A stretch of DNA of 64,000 bases from Roseovarius nanhaiticus (GTDB taxonomy: Bacteria > Pseudomonadota > Alphaproteobacteria > Rhodobacterales > Rhodobacteraceae): assembly GCF_900156535.1 (NCBI RefSeq), contig NZ_FTNV01000001.1, forward strand, positions 1,116,001 through 1,180,000, read 5' to 3'. Position 1 is the first letter of the stretch. Each line of letters begins with the position of its first letter. This document shows positions 1 through 8,777 of this stretch, piece by piece. Below the pieces are notes generated by a model, which saw only the letters and a list, made by a program, of their open reading frames with translations, was not told the DNA's origin and made no database searches. The translations under genes and the position numbers were made by a program.

Positions 1-149
1 AAAAATCTGGTGCGATTGCTCGATCGCCTGCCCGCACGGGACGAAAACAAGCCATTTGTGCAAGTTATCTGGCGCCGGAGGCGATTATTTGCGATGATTT
101 GTGCAAAAGACCGACGCAGATCGACAGCACAAACAGGCAGATCATACAC

Positions 150-989
150 GTGCACCATATCCTTGCCCCTCTCGCGGCGGCGCTGCTGCTATGGCCTGCC
201 GCGCCCGCCGTGGCGGATCCGGCCCCGTTTCCCGAGTTTACCTTCAAGATGGGTAAGCCGCCGGCCAAGGGGGCGTCCAAGCGCATCGACGTTCAGATCA
301 AGCCGGGCGATCAACCCGCCCCGGCCCGCAGCACTCCGCGAGTGGATGACGGCGAGACAGCCGCCGCCGCACCCAAGACGCCAGCGCGCACGGCCAGTTA
401 CGGCTGGTTCTGGGAAAAGGTCCCGCCAGGATATGCCGATGCCGGCACGATCCGTTTTGACGAGGCCCTGCGCGTGCTGGCCAAACCGCCCGAGGGGCTG
501 CCCAGCCCGCGCTACCGTTTGCAGGATCTGCAGGAGATTGCCATTGCGCAGGGGCAGAACATCCTGATGGCGACGATTGGCACGGAGGTGTCGCCGGCAT
601 TGGTCCTTGCCGTGATCGCGGTGGAATCGGGCGGCCGCCGCACGGCGGTCAGTGAAAAGGGCGCGCAGGGCCTGATGCAGCTTATTCCCGATACCGCCGC
701 GCGCTTTGGCGTCACTGACAGCCTGTCCGAAGCCGAGAATATCCGCGGTGGTGTCGCGTATCTGGACTGGCTGCTGCGCGAGTTCGAGGGCGATCCCATT
801 CTGGCGCTGGCCGGCTACAACGCGGGCGAGAATGCCGTGAAGGCGAATGAGGGCGTGCCGCCCTATGCCGAGACGCGTGATTACGTCCCCAAGGTGCTGG
901 CCGCCTATGATCTCGCACGTGGGCTTTGCAAGACCCGGCCGGAGTTCATTTCGGACGGATGTGCGCTGAACATGGCGATGGCGAATTGA
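150..989 (+). CDS. Lytic murein transglycosylase, SLT (Slt70/MltC-like) domain
   Basis: Periplasmic enzyme that cleaves the glycan strands of peptidoglycan. The N-terminus is a hydrophobic signal peptide ending near AVADPA, followed by a Pro/Ala/Lys-rich linker and a C-terminal goose-lysozyme-type SLT domain. Visible motifs are the catalytic Glu in AVESGGR (about residue 159), GLMQLIPDTAARFGV and AGYNAG, which are standard for the family. The start is uncertain: an in-frame TTG at 99 would add 17 polar residues, whereas GTG at 150 puts the signal peptide at the very N-terminus, so 150 is preferred. No strong ribosome binding site is seen for either. It stands alone, convergent with the CoA-transferase pair downstream, with a 26-bp palindrome between them. 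Confidence 0.88.
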   Translation: MHHILAPLAAALLLWPAAPAVADPAPFPEFTFKMGKPPAKGASKRIDVQIKPGDQPAPARSTPRVDDGETAAAAPKTPARTASYGWFWEKVPPGYADAGTIRFDEALRVLAKPPEGLPSPRYRLQDLQEIAIAQGQNILMATIGTEVSPALVLAVIAVESGGRRTAVSEKGAQGLMQLIPDTAARFGVTDSLSEAENIRGGVAYLDWLLREFEGDPILALAGYNAGENAVKANEGVPPYAETRDYVPKVLAAYDLARGLCKTRPEFISDGCALNMAMAN

Positions 990-1042
990 CGGCGGCCAAC
1001 TGAAAAGGGCGGCGCCGGATGGCACCGCCCTCTATGTTCAGC

Positions 1043-1068
1043 GCCAAGAAAATTCGAATTTTCTTGGC
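1043..1068. terminator. 26-bp perfect palindrome between convergent genes
   Basis: The sequence GCCAAGAAAATTC is followed immediately by its exact reverse complement. It lies between the convergent transglycosylase and CoA-transferase genes, 54 bp past the first stop and 25 bp before the second. A-rich and T-rich tracts occur in the two arms, so it could stop transcription from either side. A protein-binding palindrome is an alternative. Confidence 0.55.
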
Positions 1069-1092
1069 AAGACCCCGCAAGGAGACTTGGGG

Positions 1093-1716
1093 TTAAACGA
1101 TGGTCGCCTCGGTCGCGGCGCGGATCTCGTCCTCGGTGACGCCGTCAGCGCATTCGACGATCTTCAGACCGCCTTCAACCACGTCGAGCACGCCCAGATT
1201 GGTGATGATCCGGTCGACAACGCCGGTTCCGGTAAGCGGCAGGCTGCATTCCTTGAGCAGCTTGCTGTCGCCATGCTTGCTGGTGTGGTCCATCACGACG
1301 ATGACCTTGCCCACGCCCGCGACCAGATCCATCGCGCCACCCATGCCCTTGACCAGCTTGCCGGGAATCATCCAGTTCGCCAAATCGCCATTCTCGGCCA
1401 CTTCCATCGCACCGAGGATTGCCGCGGCGATCTTGCCGCCCCGGATCATGCCAAAGCTGGTCGCGCTATCGAAATAGGCGGTGCGGTTCAGCTCGGTGAT
1501 GGTCTGCTTGCCGGCGTTGATCAGGTCCGGGTCTTCCTCGCCCTCATAGGGGAAGGCGCCCATGCCCAGCATGCCGTTCTCGGATTGCAGGGTGATTTCC
1601 TTGTCGCCGACATAGTTCGCCACCAGCGTCGGGATACCGATGCCGAGGTTCACATACATGCCGTCTTCCAGCTCCTGCGCGGCGCGCTCGGCCATTTGGT
1701 TGCGGTCCCAGGGCAT
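1093..1716 (-). CDS. scoB: 3-oxoacid CoA-transferase subunit B
   Basis: Beta subunit of a two-subunit CoA-transferase (succinyl-CoA:3-ketoacid or acetoacetate type), which moves CoA between acyl-CoA and a 3-oxoacid in ketone-body, leucine or poly-hydroxybutyrate use. The protein has 207 residues, typical for the subunit. The motif LQSENGMLGMG holds the Glu (about residue 46) that forms the glutamyl-CoA intermediate in this family. The start codon overlaps the stop of the subunit A gene by one base, indicating translational coupling. Substrate cannot be fixed from sequence; a 3-oxoadipate CoA-transferase (PcaJ) is the main alternative, but no aromatic-degradation genes are nearby. Confidence 0.9.
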   Translation of the reverse strand: MPWDRNQMAERAAQELEDGMYVNLGIGIPTLVANYVGDKEITLQSENGMLGMGAFPYEGEEDPDLINAGKQTITELNRTAYFDSATSFGMIRGGKIAAAILGAMEVAENGDLANWMIPGKLVKGMGGAMDLVAGVGKVIVVMDHTSKHGDSKLLKECSLPLTGTGVVDRIITNLGVLDVVEGGLKIVECADGVTEDEIRAATEATIV

Positions 1717-2420
1717 CAGGCTTCCTCCCTCTTGCGTGTCGTGCGCTGCTCGATGCGTTTCTCGTGCTCACCTTGGATCAGGCGGTGCACGTAGATGCCG
1801 GGCAGGTGAATGTGATCGGGGTCAAGGCTGCCGCGCGGGACGATCTCTTCGACCTCGGCGACGCAGACCTTGCCGCACATCGCGGCGGGCGGGTTGAAGT
1901 TGCGCGCAGTCTTGCGGAAAATCAGGTTGCCCGTATCGTCGGCCTTCCACGCCTTGACGATCGAAAGATCCGCCACGATCCCGCGCTCGAGAATATAGGT
2001 CTCGCCGTCGAAATCCTTGTGCTCCTTGCCCTCGGCGACCTGCGTGCCGACGCCGGTCTTGGTGTAGAAGCCCGGAATGCCCGCACCGCCGGCGCGCATG
2101 CGCTCGGCCAAAGTGCCTTGGGGGTTGAACTCGATCTCAAGCTCGCCCGCCAGATACTGGCGCATGAATTCGGCATTCTCGCCCACATAAGAGCTCATCA
2201 TCTTCTTGACCTGTTTGGTCTGCAGAAGGATGCCAATGCCGAAGTCATCCACACCCGCATTGTTGCTGGCAAAGGTCAGATCCTTGGCGCCATGCTCTTT
2301 GATGGCCTGCAGCAGCAGTTCGGGAATACCGCAAAGGCCGAAACCGCCGGCTGCGATGGTGATGCCATCTCGCAGCAAACCCTCCAGCGCCTCGGTTGCA
2401 TTTCCATACACTTTTTTCAT
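1716..2420 (-). CDS. scoA: 3-oxoacid CoA-transferase subunit A
   Basis: Alpha subunit partner of the gene immediately downstream. The 234-residue protein begins [12 protein letters not shown] and carries the glycine-rich [10 protein letters not shown] motif (about residues 25-34), characteristic of the CoA-transferase family I alpha subunit. It is the first gene of a two-gene unit read on the minus strand; the promoter should lie in the 149-bp gap before the L,D-transpeptidase gene. Both subunits are needed for activity: the alpha subunit supplies much of the CoA site and the beta subunit the catalytic Glu. Confidence 0.9.
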   Translation of the reverse strand: MKKVYGNATEALEGLLRDGITIAAGGFGLCGIPELLLQAIKEHGAKDLTFASNNAGVDDFGIGILLQTKQVKKMMSSYVGENAEFMRQYLAGELEIEFNPQGTLAERMRAGGAGIPGFYTKTGVGTQVAEGKEHKDFDGETYILERGIVADLSIVKAWKADDTGNLIFRKTARNFNPPAAMCGKVCVAEVEEIVPRGSLDPDHIHLPGIYVHRLIQGEHEKRIEQRTTRKREEA

Positions 2421-2528
2421 GAAGATCCCCTCTCAAGCACGGTTCCTGCGGTTGTGCGCAGCCTAGGTGCCAGAGTCAATGCCAGCCCCGCGTGATGGTT
2501 CCGGATATGGGGGTATCAGCCGATACTA

Positions 2529-2555
2529 CGGCCGCCCGAAACGTACGGGCGACCG
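2529..2555. terminator. Imperfect hairpin after the L,D-transpeptidase gene
   Basis: Ten-base arms CGGCCGCCCG and CGGGCGACCG pair with one mismatch around a 7-base loop, just past the stop of the minus-strand L,D-transpeptidase gene. There is no T-run, so it is only a weak terminator candidate. A second small inverted repeat, GTATC-AGCC-GATAC, lies next to it at 2513-2526. Confidence 0.3.
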
Positions 2556-2569
2556 TGAAAGCGCGAGGC

Positions 2570-3139
2570 TCAGATAACGCGAACTTGCATGCCAATAGGC
2601 GTGATCGCAAACAGCTCTTCGATCTTTTGGTTGTAAAGACCGATGCAGCCCGAGGACGAACGGCGCCCGATCTTGCGCGTGTCATGCGTGCCGTGGATCA
2701 GGTAGGCGGGCCATGTCAGATACATCGCATGCGTGCCCAGCGGGTTGTCGGGGCCCGGCGGCATGTAATCGGGCAGGGACGGGTCGCGCGCCTTCATGTT
2801 GGCGGTCGGGGTCCAGTCGGGGCCGACCTTCTTGCGCACGATCTTGGTATAGCCGGTACGCGTCAACTCATCCGTCATCGGAACGGAGGAGGGGTAGACG
2901 CGATAATCGGTGGCGTCCGAATTCCAGTAATGCAGCGCGCGCGAGCCTGTATCGCAGACGATTGCGCCGCTGCCCAGCGTGTCGAAATGATCCTGCCAGT
3001 TCTGCGTGACAAAGCTGGACGCATTTCGCCGCGTGCCCTCGAGATTTTGCGCTTTCACTATGCTGGGCGCGGCCAGACCGCCAAGAGCGGCAGCGCCCCC
3101 GATCAATGCCGCGCGGCGGCTGAGACCTGACTGTTTCAT
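2570..3139 (-). CDS. L,D-transpeptidase (YkuD domain), Tat-type signal
   Basis: Exported enzyme expected to form 3-3 cross-links in peptidoglycan or to attach proteins to it. The preferred start, ATG at 3139, has AAAGGACA just upstream and gives an N-terminus with SRRAALIGG, a twin-arginine-like signal ending near VKAQ. The YkuD catalytic region reads HGTHDTRKIGRRSSSGCIGL; Cys in SSGC is the nucleophile. The common motif is SHGC, so the residue before Gly is Ser here; other L,D-transpeptidases such as E. coli YcbB also use SSGC. The longer frame to 3244 lacks a ribosome binding site. Monocistronic between scoA and topA. Confidence 0.87.
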   Translation of the reverse strand: MKQSGLSRRAALIGGAAALGGLAAPSIVKAQNLEGTRRNASSFVTQNWQDHFDTLGSGAIVCDTGSRALHYWNSDATDYRVYPSSVPMTDELTRTGYTKIVRKKVGPDWTPTANMKARDPSLPDYMPPGPDNPLGTHAMYLTWPAYLIHGTHDTRKIGRRSSSGCIGLYNQKIEELFAITPIGMQVRVI

Positions 3140-3297
3140 GGCACGGTGTCCTTTCGAATAGTATTGGGCGGCATTCCGCCCCCAAGCCTCGTATATGGGC
3201 ATTCTTTGGCGCGTGGCCAATAACAAAGCCGTGCGCAGCGGCAAAAATGCGCCGCCGCTGTTCTATACGACCTGCATTCGGTGCCCCGGCGGCCGGG

Positions 3298-6018
3298 TCA
3301 GTCGGTCCCGGTTTTTTTCGCGGCAGTCTTCTTGGCGGGCGCCTTTTTGGCAGCGGTTTTTTTGGTGGCGGCCTTTTTGGGCGCGGCGGCCTTCTTGGCC
3401 GGCGCCTTCTTGCCCTTGCCCGATTTTGCCGCCTTGGCCGCGATCAGATCAACAGCCATTGCGACGGTCACGTCCTCGGGCTCTGTGCCCTTGGGGATGG
3501 TCGCGTTGACCTTCTCCCATTTAACGTAAGGGCCATAGCGCCCTTCCATGACGGACATCGCGCCGCCGCTTTCGGGATGCTCGCCCAGCTCCTTCAGCGG
3601 TTTGGCTGCCGTGCGCCCGCGTCCGCCGGGATTGGCGCGCTTTTCGGCCAAAAGCTCGACGGCGCGGTTCATGCCCAGCTCGAACACATCCGCCGGATCC
3701 TTGAGGTTGGCGTAGATCCCCTTGGCATCCTCGGGGCCCTTGTGGAAGACATAGGGGCCGAAGCGACCGAAATTGGTGCTGATCATACCGCCCTCGGGAT
3801 GCTCGCCGATCTCGCGGGGCAGGCTGAGCAGGGTCAGCGCCTTTTCCAGATCCATCGCATCCGGCGTCCAGCCCTTGGGCAGGGACGCGCGCGGCGGTTT
3901 CTTGTTCTCTTCGGTCGCCTCGCCGCGCTGGACATACGGTCCGAAGCGGCCCGAGCGCAGGGAAATCTCGTCGCCGTTATCCTCGCCCAGCACCCGGTCA
4001 CCCGCTTCGGCGGCATCACCGCCGATAGGGCGGGTGTAGCGGCACTCGGGATAGCGCCCGCAGCCGACGAAGCCGCCGGACTTTGACGTCTTGAGGTGCA
4101 GCTTGCCTTCGCCGCAAAGCGGGCAGGTGCGCGGATCGGTGCCATCCTCGCGCGGCGGGTAGAGCGTGGGCGCCAGCGCGTCGTCCAGCACGTCCAGCAC
4201 CTCCGAGATCCGCAGCTCGGAGGTCTCGGATATCGCAGCCGAGAAATCGCGCCAGAAGCGGGTCAGAATGTCCTTCCAATCTGCTTCCCCGGCGCTGACA
4301 TGGTCCAGCTCCTCCTCCAGATCGGCGGTAAATTCGTAGCCGACATATTGGCGAAAGAAGTTCAGCAGAAAGATCGTGACGATGCGGCCCTTATCCTCGG
4401 GGATCAGGCGGTTGCCATCCTTGCGCACATATTCGCGGTCCTGGATCGTCGTGACGATGCTGGCATAGGTCGAAGGGCGGCCAATCCCAAGCTCTTCCAT
4501 CCGCTTGACCAGCGTCGCCTCGGTATAGCGGGGCGGCGGCTGGGTATGCGATTGCAGGCCCAGAACAGCGGCATTCTCGGCGAGGATCGCGGCATCATGG
4601 CGGGCCATGCCTTTGGCGCTATCCTCGACAAGGCTATCGGATTTGTCGGCCTTGGCGAATTGATCGCGCAGACCCGACTTGCCGAAGGAGGCCTTGTCGC
4701 CCTCCGCAATCTGCGGGAGGCGCGCGCCGTCCTCATCCCCCTCGACATCGTCGCGGCCTTCCTCGTAGACGCGCAGGAAGCCGTCGAAGAGGACGACCTG
4801 GCCCGTCGCGCGCAAGCCGACCTGCCCGTCATCCGAGCCGATCTCGACCGTCGTGCGCTCCAGCCGGGCGCCCGCCATCTGGCAGGCCAGCGTGCGTTTC
4901 CAGATCAGATCGTAAAGGCGCGCCTGATCGCGGTCGCTGATCTTCAGCGCGGCGGCGTCCTTGGACATTTCGGTAGGGCGGATGCATTCATGCGCCTCTT
5001 GCGCGTTCTTGGCCTTGTTCTTGTAGATGCGCGGCTCTTTCGGCACGTAATCCTTGCCATAGCGGTCCGCGATGGCATCACGCGCAGCGGTCACGGCCTC
5101 GGGCGCCATGTCGATCCCGTCGGTCCGCATATAGGTGATGTACCCCGCCTCATAGAGGCGCTGCGCCGCGCTCATCGTCTGGCGCGCGCCCATGCCGAAC
5201 TTTCGGCTGGCCTCCTGCTGGAGTGTCGAGGTCATGAAGGGCGCGCTGGGGTTGCGGCTGGCCGGTTTTGCTTCGACCGATGTCACTTTCAACGCACGAG
5301 ACGACACCGCCTGCACCGCCATTTCGGCCTGTGTCGCATTTTCCAGATCGAACTTGTCCAGTTTCGATCCCGCAAGCGTGGTCAGCCGCGCCTCATATTC
5401 CTGTCCGCGCGGCGTGGCGAGCAGCGCTTTGACCGACCAGTATTCGCGAGGGTTGAACGCCTCGATCTCCATCTCGCGCTCGACAATGAGGCGCAGACAT
5501 ACCGATTGCACACGGCCCGCCGATTTGGCGCCCGGCAACTTGCGCCACAAAACGGGGCTGAGGTTGAAGCCGACGAGGTAATCCAGTGCGCGGCGCGCCA
5601 GATATGCCTCGACCAGTGGCGCATCGACCTGCCGGGGGTTGGCCATCGCCTCGGTGACGGCAGTCTTTGTGATCGCGTTGAAGACGACGCGGCTGACGGG
5701 TGTGTCCTTCTTGATGGCCTTTCGCTTGCGCAGCGCCTCCTCCAGATGCCAACTGATCGCCTCGCCCTCGCGATCAGGGTCGGTTGCGAGGATCAGCGCG
5801 TTGTCGTCTGCCAGCGCATCGGCGATCGCCTTGACGTGCTTGCGGCTGTCGGCGCCCACTTCCCATTTCATGTCGAATCCGTTGTCGGGATCGACCGAGC
5901 CGTCCTTTGGAGGCAAGTCGCGCACATGGCCGTAGGACGCCAGAACGGTGTATCCTGGGCCAAGATACTTGTTGATGGTCTTGGCCTTGGCGGGGGATTC
6001 GACGACGACGACGGGCAT
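3298..6018 (-). CDS. topA: DNA topoisomerase I (type IA)
   Basis: Relaxes negative supercoils. The protein starts MPVVVVESPAKAKTINKYLG (Toprim domain), with DPDREGEAISWHLEE as the metal-binding acidic motif and the catalytic Tyr in GYITYMRTDG (about residue 296). A zinc-finger-like module (CPLCGEGK...CGRYPECRYTRP) follows, then several repeated TopA C-terminal modules with GRFGPYV, and finally a long Lys/Ala/Thr-rich tail rich in AKKA and KKTAA. The upstream in-frame extension to 6144 is excluded because homologues begin at this MPVVVVES. About 906 residues, normal for alphaproteobacteria. It follows dprA, with 220 bp between them. Confidence 0.97.
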   Translation of the reverse strand: MPVVVVESPAKAKTINKYLGPGYTVLASYGHVRDLPPKDGSVDPDNGFDMKWEVGADSRKHVKAIADALADDNALILATDPDREGEAISWHLEEALRKRKAIKKDTPVSRVVFNAITKTAVTEAMANPRQVDAPLVEAYLARRALDYLVGFNLSPVLWRKLPGAKSAGRVQSVCLRLIVEREMEIEAFNPREYWSVKALLATPRGQEYEARLTTLAGSKLDKFDLENATQAEMAVQAVSSRALKVTSVEAKPASRNPSAPFMTSTLQQEASRKFGMGARQTMSAAQRLYEAGYITYMRTDGIDMAPEAVTAARDAIADRYGKDYVPKEPRIYKNKAKNAQEAHECIRPTEMSKDAAALKISDRDQARLYDLIWKRTLACQMAGARLERTTVEIGSDDGQVGLRATGQVVLFDGFLRVYEEGRDDVEGDEDGARLPQIAEGDKASFGKSGLRDQFAKADKSDSLVEDSAKGMARHDAAILAENAAVLGLQSHTQPPPRYTEATLVKRMEELGIGRPSTYASIVTTIQDREYVRKDGNRLIPEDKGRIVTIFLLNFFRQYVGYEFTADLEEELDHVSAGEADWKDILTRFWRDFSAAISETSELRISEVLDVLDDALAPTLYPPREDGTDPRTCPLCGEGKLHLKTSKSGGFVGCGRYPECRYTRPIGGDAAEAGDRVLGEDNGDEISLRSGRFGPYVQRGEATEENKKPPRASLPKGWTPDAMDLEKALTLLSLPREIGEHPEGGMISTNFGRFGPYVFHKGPEDAKGIYANLKDPADVFELGMNRAVELLAEKRANPGGRGRTAAKPLKELGEHPESGGAMSVMEGRYGPYVKWEKVNATIPKGTEPEDVTVAMAVDLIAAKAAKSGKGKKAPAKKAAAPKKAATKKTAAKKAPAKKTAAKKTGTD

Positions 6019-6238
6019 GGACTTCCTCTTCAGTCTTTCGTCTCGCCCCCAGCCTTGAATGGGCGGGCATGGGCGACACGTGGCGTATCTTGCAGGCGCG
6101 GGCCGAGCCGGTAATCTGGTTGCGAATCCCGTGACCTCCGGCATGGACCGGTCGAGTGGCGCTTATGGCGGGGCACCATGTGGTGGCGCAAGAGGGATTG
6201 TCAATGCGCGGCGCGGACAGGCCGCAGGGCCGTGTCGC

Positions 6239-7384
6239 TTAGTCTGCCAGCGACAAAAGGCCGCCCGCCTGCCGGCGGATCCGCCCGTCGAGCTCCAGAT
6301 CGATGAGGGCGGGTGCGACGCTGCGCACCGGCGCCTGCAAGTCCCGGATCAGCTGATCTTCGGCTAAGGGCGAGGGGCCGAGCCGGTCCAGGATGCGGCT
6401 GTGCAGATCGGCCACTTCGCGCAATCCGCGCTCCTTGGTGGGCTGTGGGGTGGGCAGGTCCAACTGCGGATCGGGTGCATAATCTTCGCGTTCGGCGGGA
6501 AGCGCCTCGATCACATCGGCAGCGCTGCGCACCAGGCGGGCGCCATCGCGGATCAGCATGTTGCATCCTGCCGCGCGTGCATCGAAAGGATGGCCTGGCA
6601 CTGCCAGCACCTCGCGCCCCTGATCCAGGGCGTTGCGCGCGGTGATGAGCGAGCCGGACTTGGCCGCCGCCTCGACGACGACAACGGCGCTGGCAAGGCC
6701 ACTGATAATGCGGTTGCGGCGCGGAAAATGGCGCGCCTGGGGCACCGTGCCCATCGGCATCTCGGAGAGGCGCAGGCCGCAGCGCAGGATCTCGCCCGCC
6801 AACTTGGCGTTCTCGGCGGGGTAAAGCACGTCGACACCCCCGGCCATGATGGCGATGGTGCCACCTTCGACGCTTGCATGATGCGCCGCCGTATCAACGC
6901 CGCGTGCGAGGCCCGACACGATGACATAGCCGGCCTTCGACAGATCGGCGGCCAGTGCGCGCGCCATGCGCGTGCCCAGTGACGAAGCGTTGCGCGCGCC
7001 GACCATGGCCAGCTTGGGCCGCGCCAAAGCGCCCAGATCACCCATCGCCCAGAGGATGGGGGGCGGGTCCGGGATATCGCGCAATGCGTCCGGATAAAGC
7101 GGATCGGTTACGAATAGCAGCTGCGCCCCGGCCATCCGCGCGGCGCGCATCTCGGCAATCACGACGCCCTCGGGGCAAATGGTATAATCGTCGATCCCGG
7201 CGGCGCGAGCCACCTCGGGCAGCGCCTTCAGCGCGGCCTGCGCGGTGCCATGCTCGGCCAGGAGGCGATAAAAAGTTGCCACTCCGACGCGCCGCGAGCG
7301 CAAGAGACGAAGCCACGATACCCGATCATCTTCCGTGGTGGGTGGGAGTGGGGGGTGAGTGGAAGGATGTGTTTCCTCGGACAT
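6239..7384 (-). CDS. dprA: DNA-processing protein DprA (Smf)
   Basis: Loads RecA onto incoming single-stranded DNA in natural transformation and, in Rhodobacter capsulatus, in gene-transfer-agent recipients. The Rossmann-like core is visible: VGARNASSLGTRMA, then VSGLARGVDTAAH (about residues 156-168) and the FPRRNRIISGL motif. A DprA winged-helix domain lies at the C-terminus (LGPSPLAEDQLIRDL). Two adjacent ATG codons (7387 and 7384) exist; AGGCGGAG fits 7384 slightly better. The gene has its own 84-bp upstream gap containing a near-consensus CtrA site, so it is probably expressed apart from the upstream lipoprotein gene. Confidence 0.95.
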   Translation of the reverse strand: MSEETHPSTHPPLPPTTEDDRVSWLRLLRSRRVGVATFYRLLAEHGTAQAALKALPEVARAAGIDDYTICPEGVVIAEMRAARMAGAQLLFVTDPLYPDALRDIPDPPPILWAMGDLGALARPKLAMVGARNASSLGTRMARALAADLSKAGYVIVSGLARGVDTAAHHASVEGGTIAIMAGGVDVLYPAENAKLAGEILRCGLRLSEMPMGTVPQARHFPRRNRIISGLASAVVVVEAAAKSGSLITARNALDQGREVLAVPGHPFDARAAGCNMLIRDGARLVRSAADVIEALPAEREDYAPDPQLDLPTPQPTKERGLREVADLHSRILDRLGPSPLAEDQLIRDLQAPVRSVAPALIDLELDGRIRRQAGGLLSLAD

Positions 7385-7427
7385 CATGGCTCCGCCTGCT
7401 TGCAGAATCATGTGTAGCGCACGGGTG

Positions 7428-7443
7428 GTTAACATAGCGTAAA
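7428..7443 (-). promoter_or_regulatory. Near-consensus CtrA box upstream of dprA
   Basis: Read on the minus strand the site is TTTA-CGCTATG-TTAAC, one mismatch from the alphaproteobacterial CtrA consensus TTAA-N7-TTAAC. It lies 44 bp before the dprA start. In Rhodobacter capsulatus and relatives dprA belongs to the CtrA regulon, which supports the call. The same bases also form a 6-bp inverted repeat GTGGTT...AACCAC at 7425-7448. Confidence 0.5.
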
Positions 7444-7471
7444 CCACATATCTTCCGCACCCGGCTTCCGC

Positions 7472-8698
7472 CTAGCAAAGGGACGGATCGGCAATGCAGG
7501 ACACCGCCGGCGCCCCGCTGAGGGTGCGCCCGTCGCTGGTGACCACGACCCAGTCATTCTTGCGATCCACCCCCGACAGGAATCGCGCGATCTGATCCGT
7601 GATGATCATTCGCCAGCCATCCTCGCCGCGCACGAAGAGTGCCTCGATCTCACCGCGCTGGTTGCCCGAGGCGGCAACATTCGCGATCTGCGCAAATTTT
7701 GTCTGCCGCGATCCGGTTGCGCGATTATAGGCGAAAAGGCTGGTTTCCACGATCAGCTTGCACTGGCGCACGGCTTCGTTTTCGGTCGGCTCGCAAACTG
7801 GCTCGCCTATCGTGGTGATCAGATAGGACGCGTCAGTGCCGGCAAGGCCGAAATTGGCACCGACATCTTCGATCACCACACCGTTTGTCATGGGCCTGGT
7901 ATACCCGTAGAGGTCCAGCGCCTCGCCCAAGCCTTCGGGATACTGCCGCTGCACTTCGCGCACAAGCGCGCGCTGCGCCAGAGCGCGCGGGATGCCGTCC
8001 GTGGCGCCTCCGACAAAGGCGGCAACCTCGGGCATGTCCTTCCCCAGCAGCAGGGCAACCGCGCCGCTATCCTCGATATGATCGTTCCGATCGGTTCGGG
8101 CGATTTTGAAACGCGTATAAAGACCGTTGGACAGGTTGGTCACGTAACCTGGGTAGTAGTCGAGCCAGCAATAGCCTTCGTCGCGATTGCAGCCGCCGAC
8201 CTGAGGGCTCTCGCTGCCCGGATGATAGCCGGCGACATGATATAGCATGAAATCTGCGAGGCCGTCGGCGGACTGGATGCGCAAAAAAGTGAAATGGCGC
8301 GGCTGGACCGCCATTTCGTAATCGCTCCAGACGTCTTTTTTGACGCGCGCGACATGCGAGACGTAATAGCCATGCGACTCCATATCGCAGGCAAGGTTCG
8401 CAAAGCGCTGCGCGGCTCGGTCGTAGATGTAGAGAAGGCGTATCTCGAAGGCGTCACTGCGTCCCGGCGATTGATAGGCGACTTCGCCGCAGGACGAGAC
8501 CTCACGCCATATCGGGGCAAGTTGAGCGCCGATATTATCGAGCGGCAGAAGCTCGTCGCCCGTGCGTTGCCATTCCGCCGGCTCCCAATAGGCCAAGGGC
8601 GCAGCCTCCGGGCGCGGCAGAGCAATCGCGCCATCGGCTTTCGTTTCCTCCTTGCAGGCACATAGCGCAAGCAAGGCTATCAGGAAAAATCGGCGCAT
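7472..8698 (-). CDS. Uncharacterised lipoprotein
   Basis: Function not recognised. The N-terminus MRRFFLIALLALCACKEE is a lipoprotein signal, with the probable lipidated Cys at residue 15. The mature protein (about 394 residues) is soluble, rich in aromatic residues and contains several Cys (SSCGE, LACDME, GGCNRDEGYCW, EPVCEPTE, RQCKL, VSCIAD, PSLC) that could form disulfides in the periplasm. No catalytic motif was identified. It follows tldD on the same strand with a 79-bp gap holding a hairpin, and AAGGAGG sits just before the ATG, so it is clearly translated. Confidence 0.8.
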   Translation of the reverse strand: MRRFFLIALLALCACKEETKADGAIALPRPEAAPLAYWEPAEWQRTGDELLPLDNIGAQLAPIWREVSSCGEVAYQSPGRSDAFEIRLLYIYDRAAQRFANLACDMESHGYYVSHVARVKKDVWSDYEMAVQPRHFTFLRIQSADGLADFMLYHVAGYHPGSESPQVGGCNRDEGYCWLDYYPGYVTNLSNGLYTRFKIARTDRNDHIEDSGAVALLLGKDMPEVAAFVGGATDGIPRALAQRALVREVQRQYPEGLGEALDLYGYTRPMTNGVVIEDVGANFGLAGTDASYLITTIGEPVCEPTENEAVRQCKLIVETSLFAYNRATGSRQTKFAQIANVAASGNQRGEIEALFVRGEDGWRMIITDQIARFLSGVDRKNDWVVVTSDGRTLSGAPAVSCIADPSLC

Positions 8699-8712
8699 TG
8701 CAGAGCCTCCTT

Positions 8713-8738
8713 TGCCAGCGGAATTTGGACCGCTGGCA
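8713..8738. terminator. Hairpin between tldD and the lipoprotein gene
   Basis: Perfect 9-base arms TGCCAGCGG and CCGCTGGCA around an 8-base loop, between two same-strand genes. No T-run follows; the downstream side is the AAGGAGG ribosome binding site of the lipoprotein gene. It may attenuate or protect the tldD message rather than end it. Confidence 0.35.
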
Positions 8739-8777
8739 GGATAACCCGAAATGCCAAGACGACCTAAAAGAAATACA

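Noticed and set aside
26-46. Sequence like the left arm of the dispersed repeat (GCCTGCCCGCACGGGACG) near the window start
   Set aside because: Too short and without the second block; probably chance similarity in G/C-rich DNA.
4096-6114. Long 672-codon open frame on the plus strand opposite topA
   Set aside because: It is the antisense shadow of topA produced by high G+C; the minus-strand product is an intact topoisomerase with catalytic motifs, and the plus frame shows no recognisable domain.
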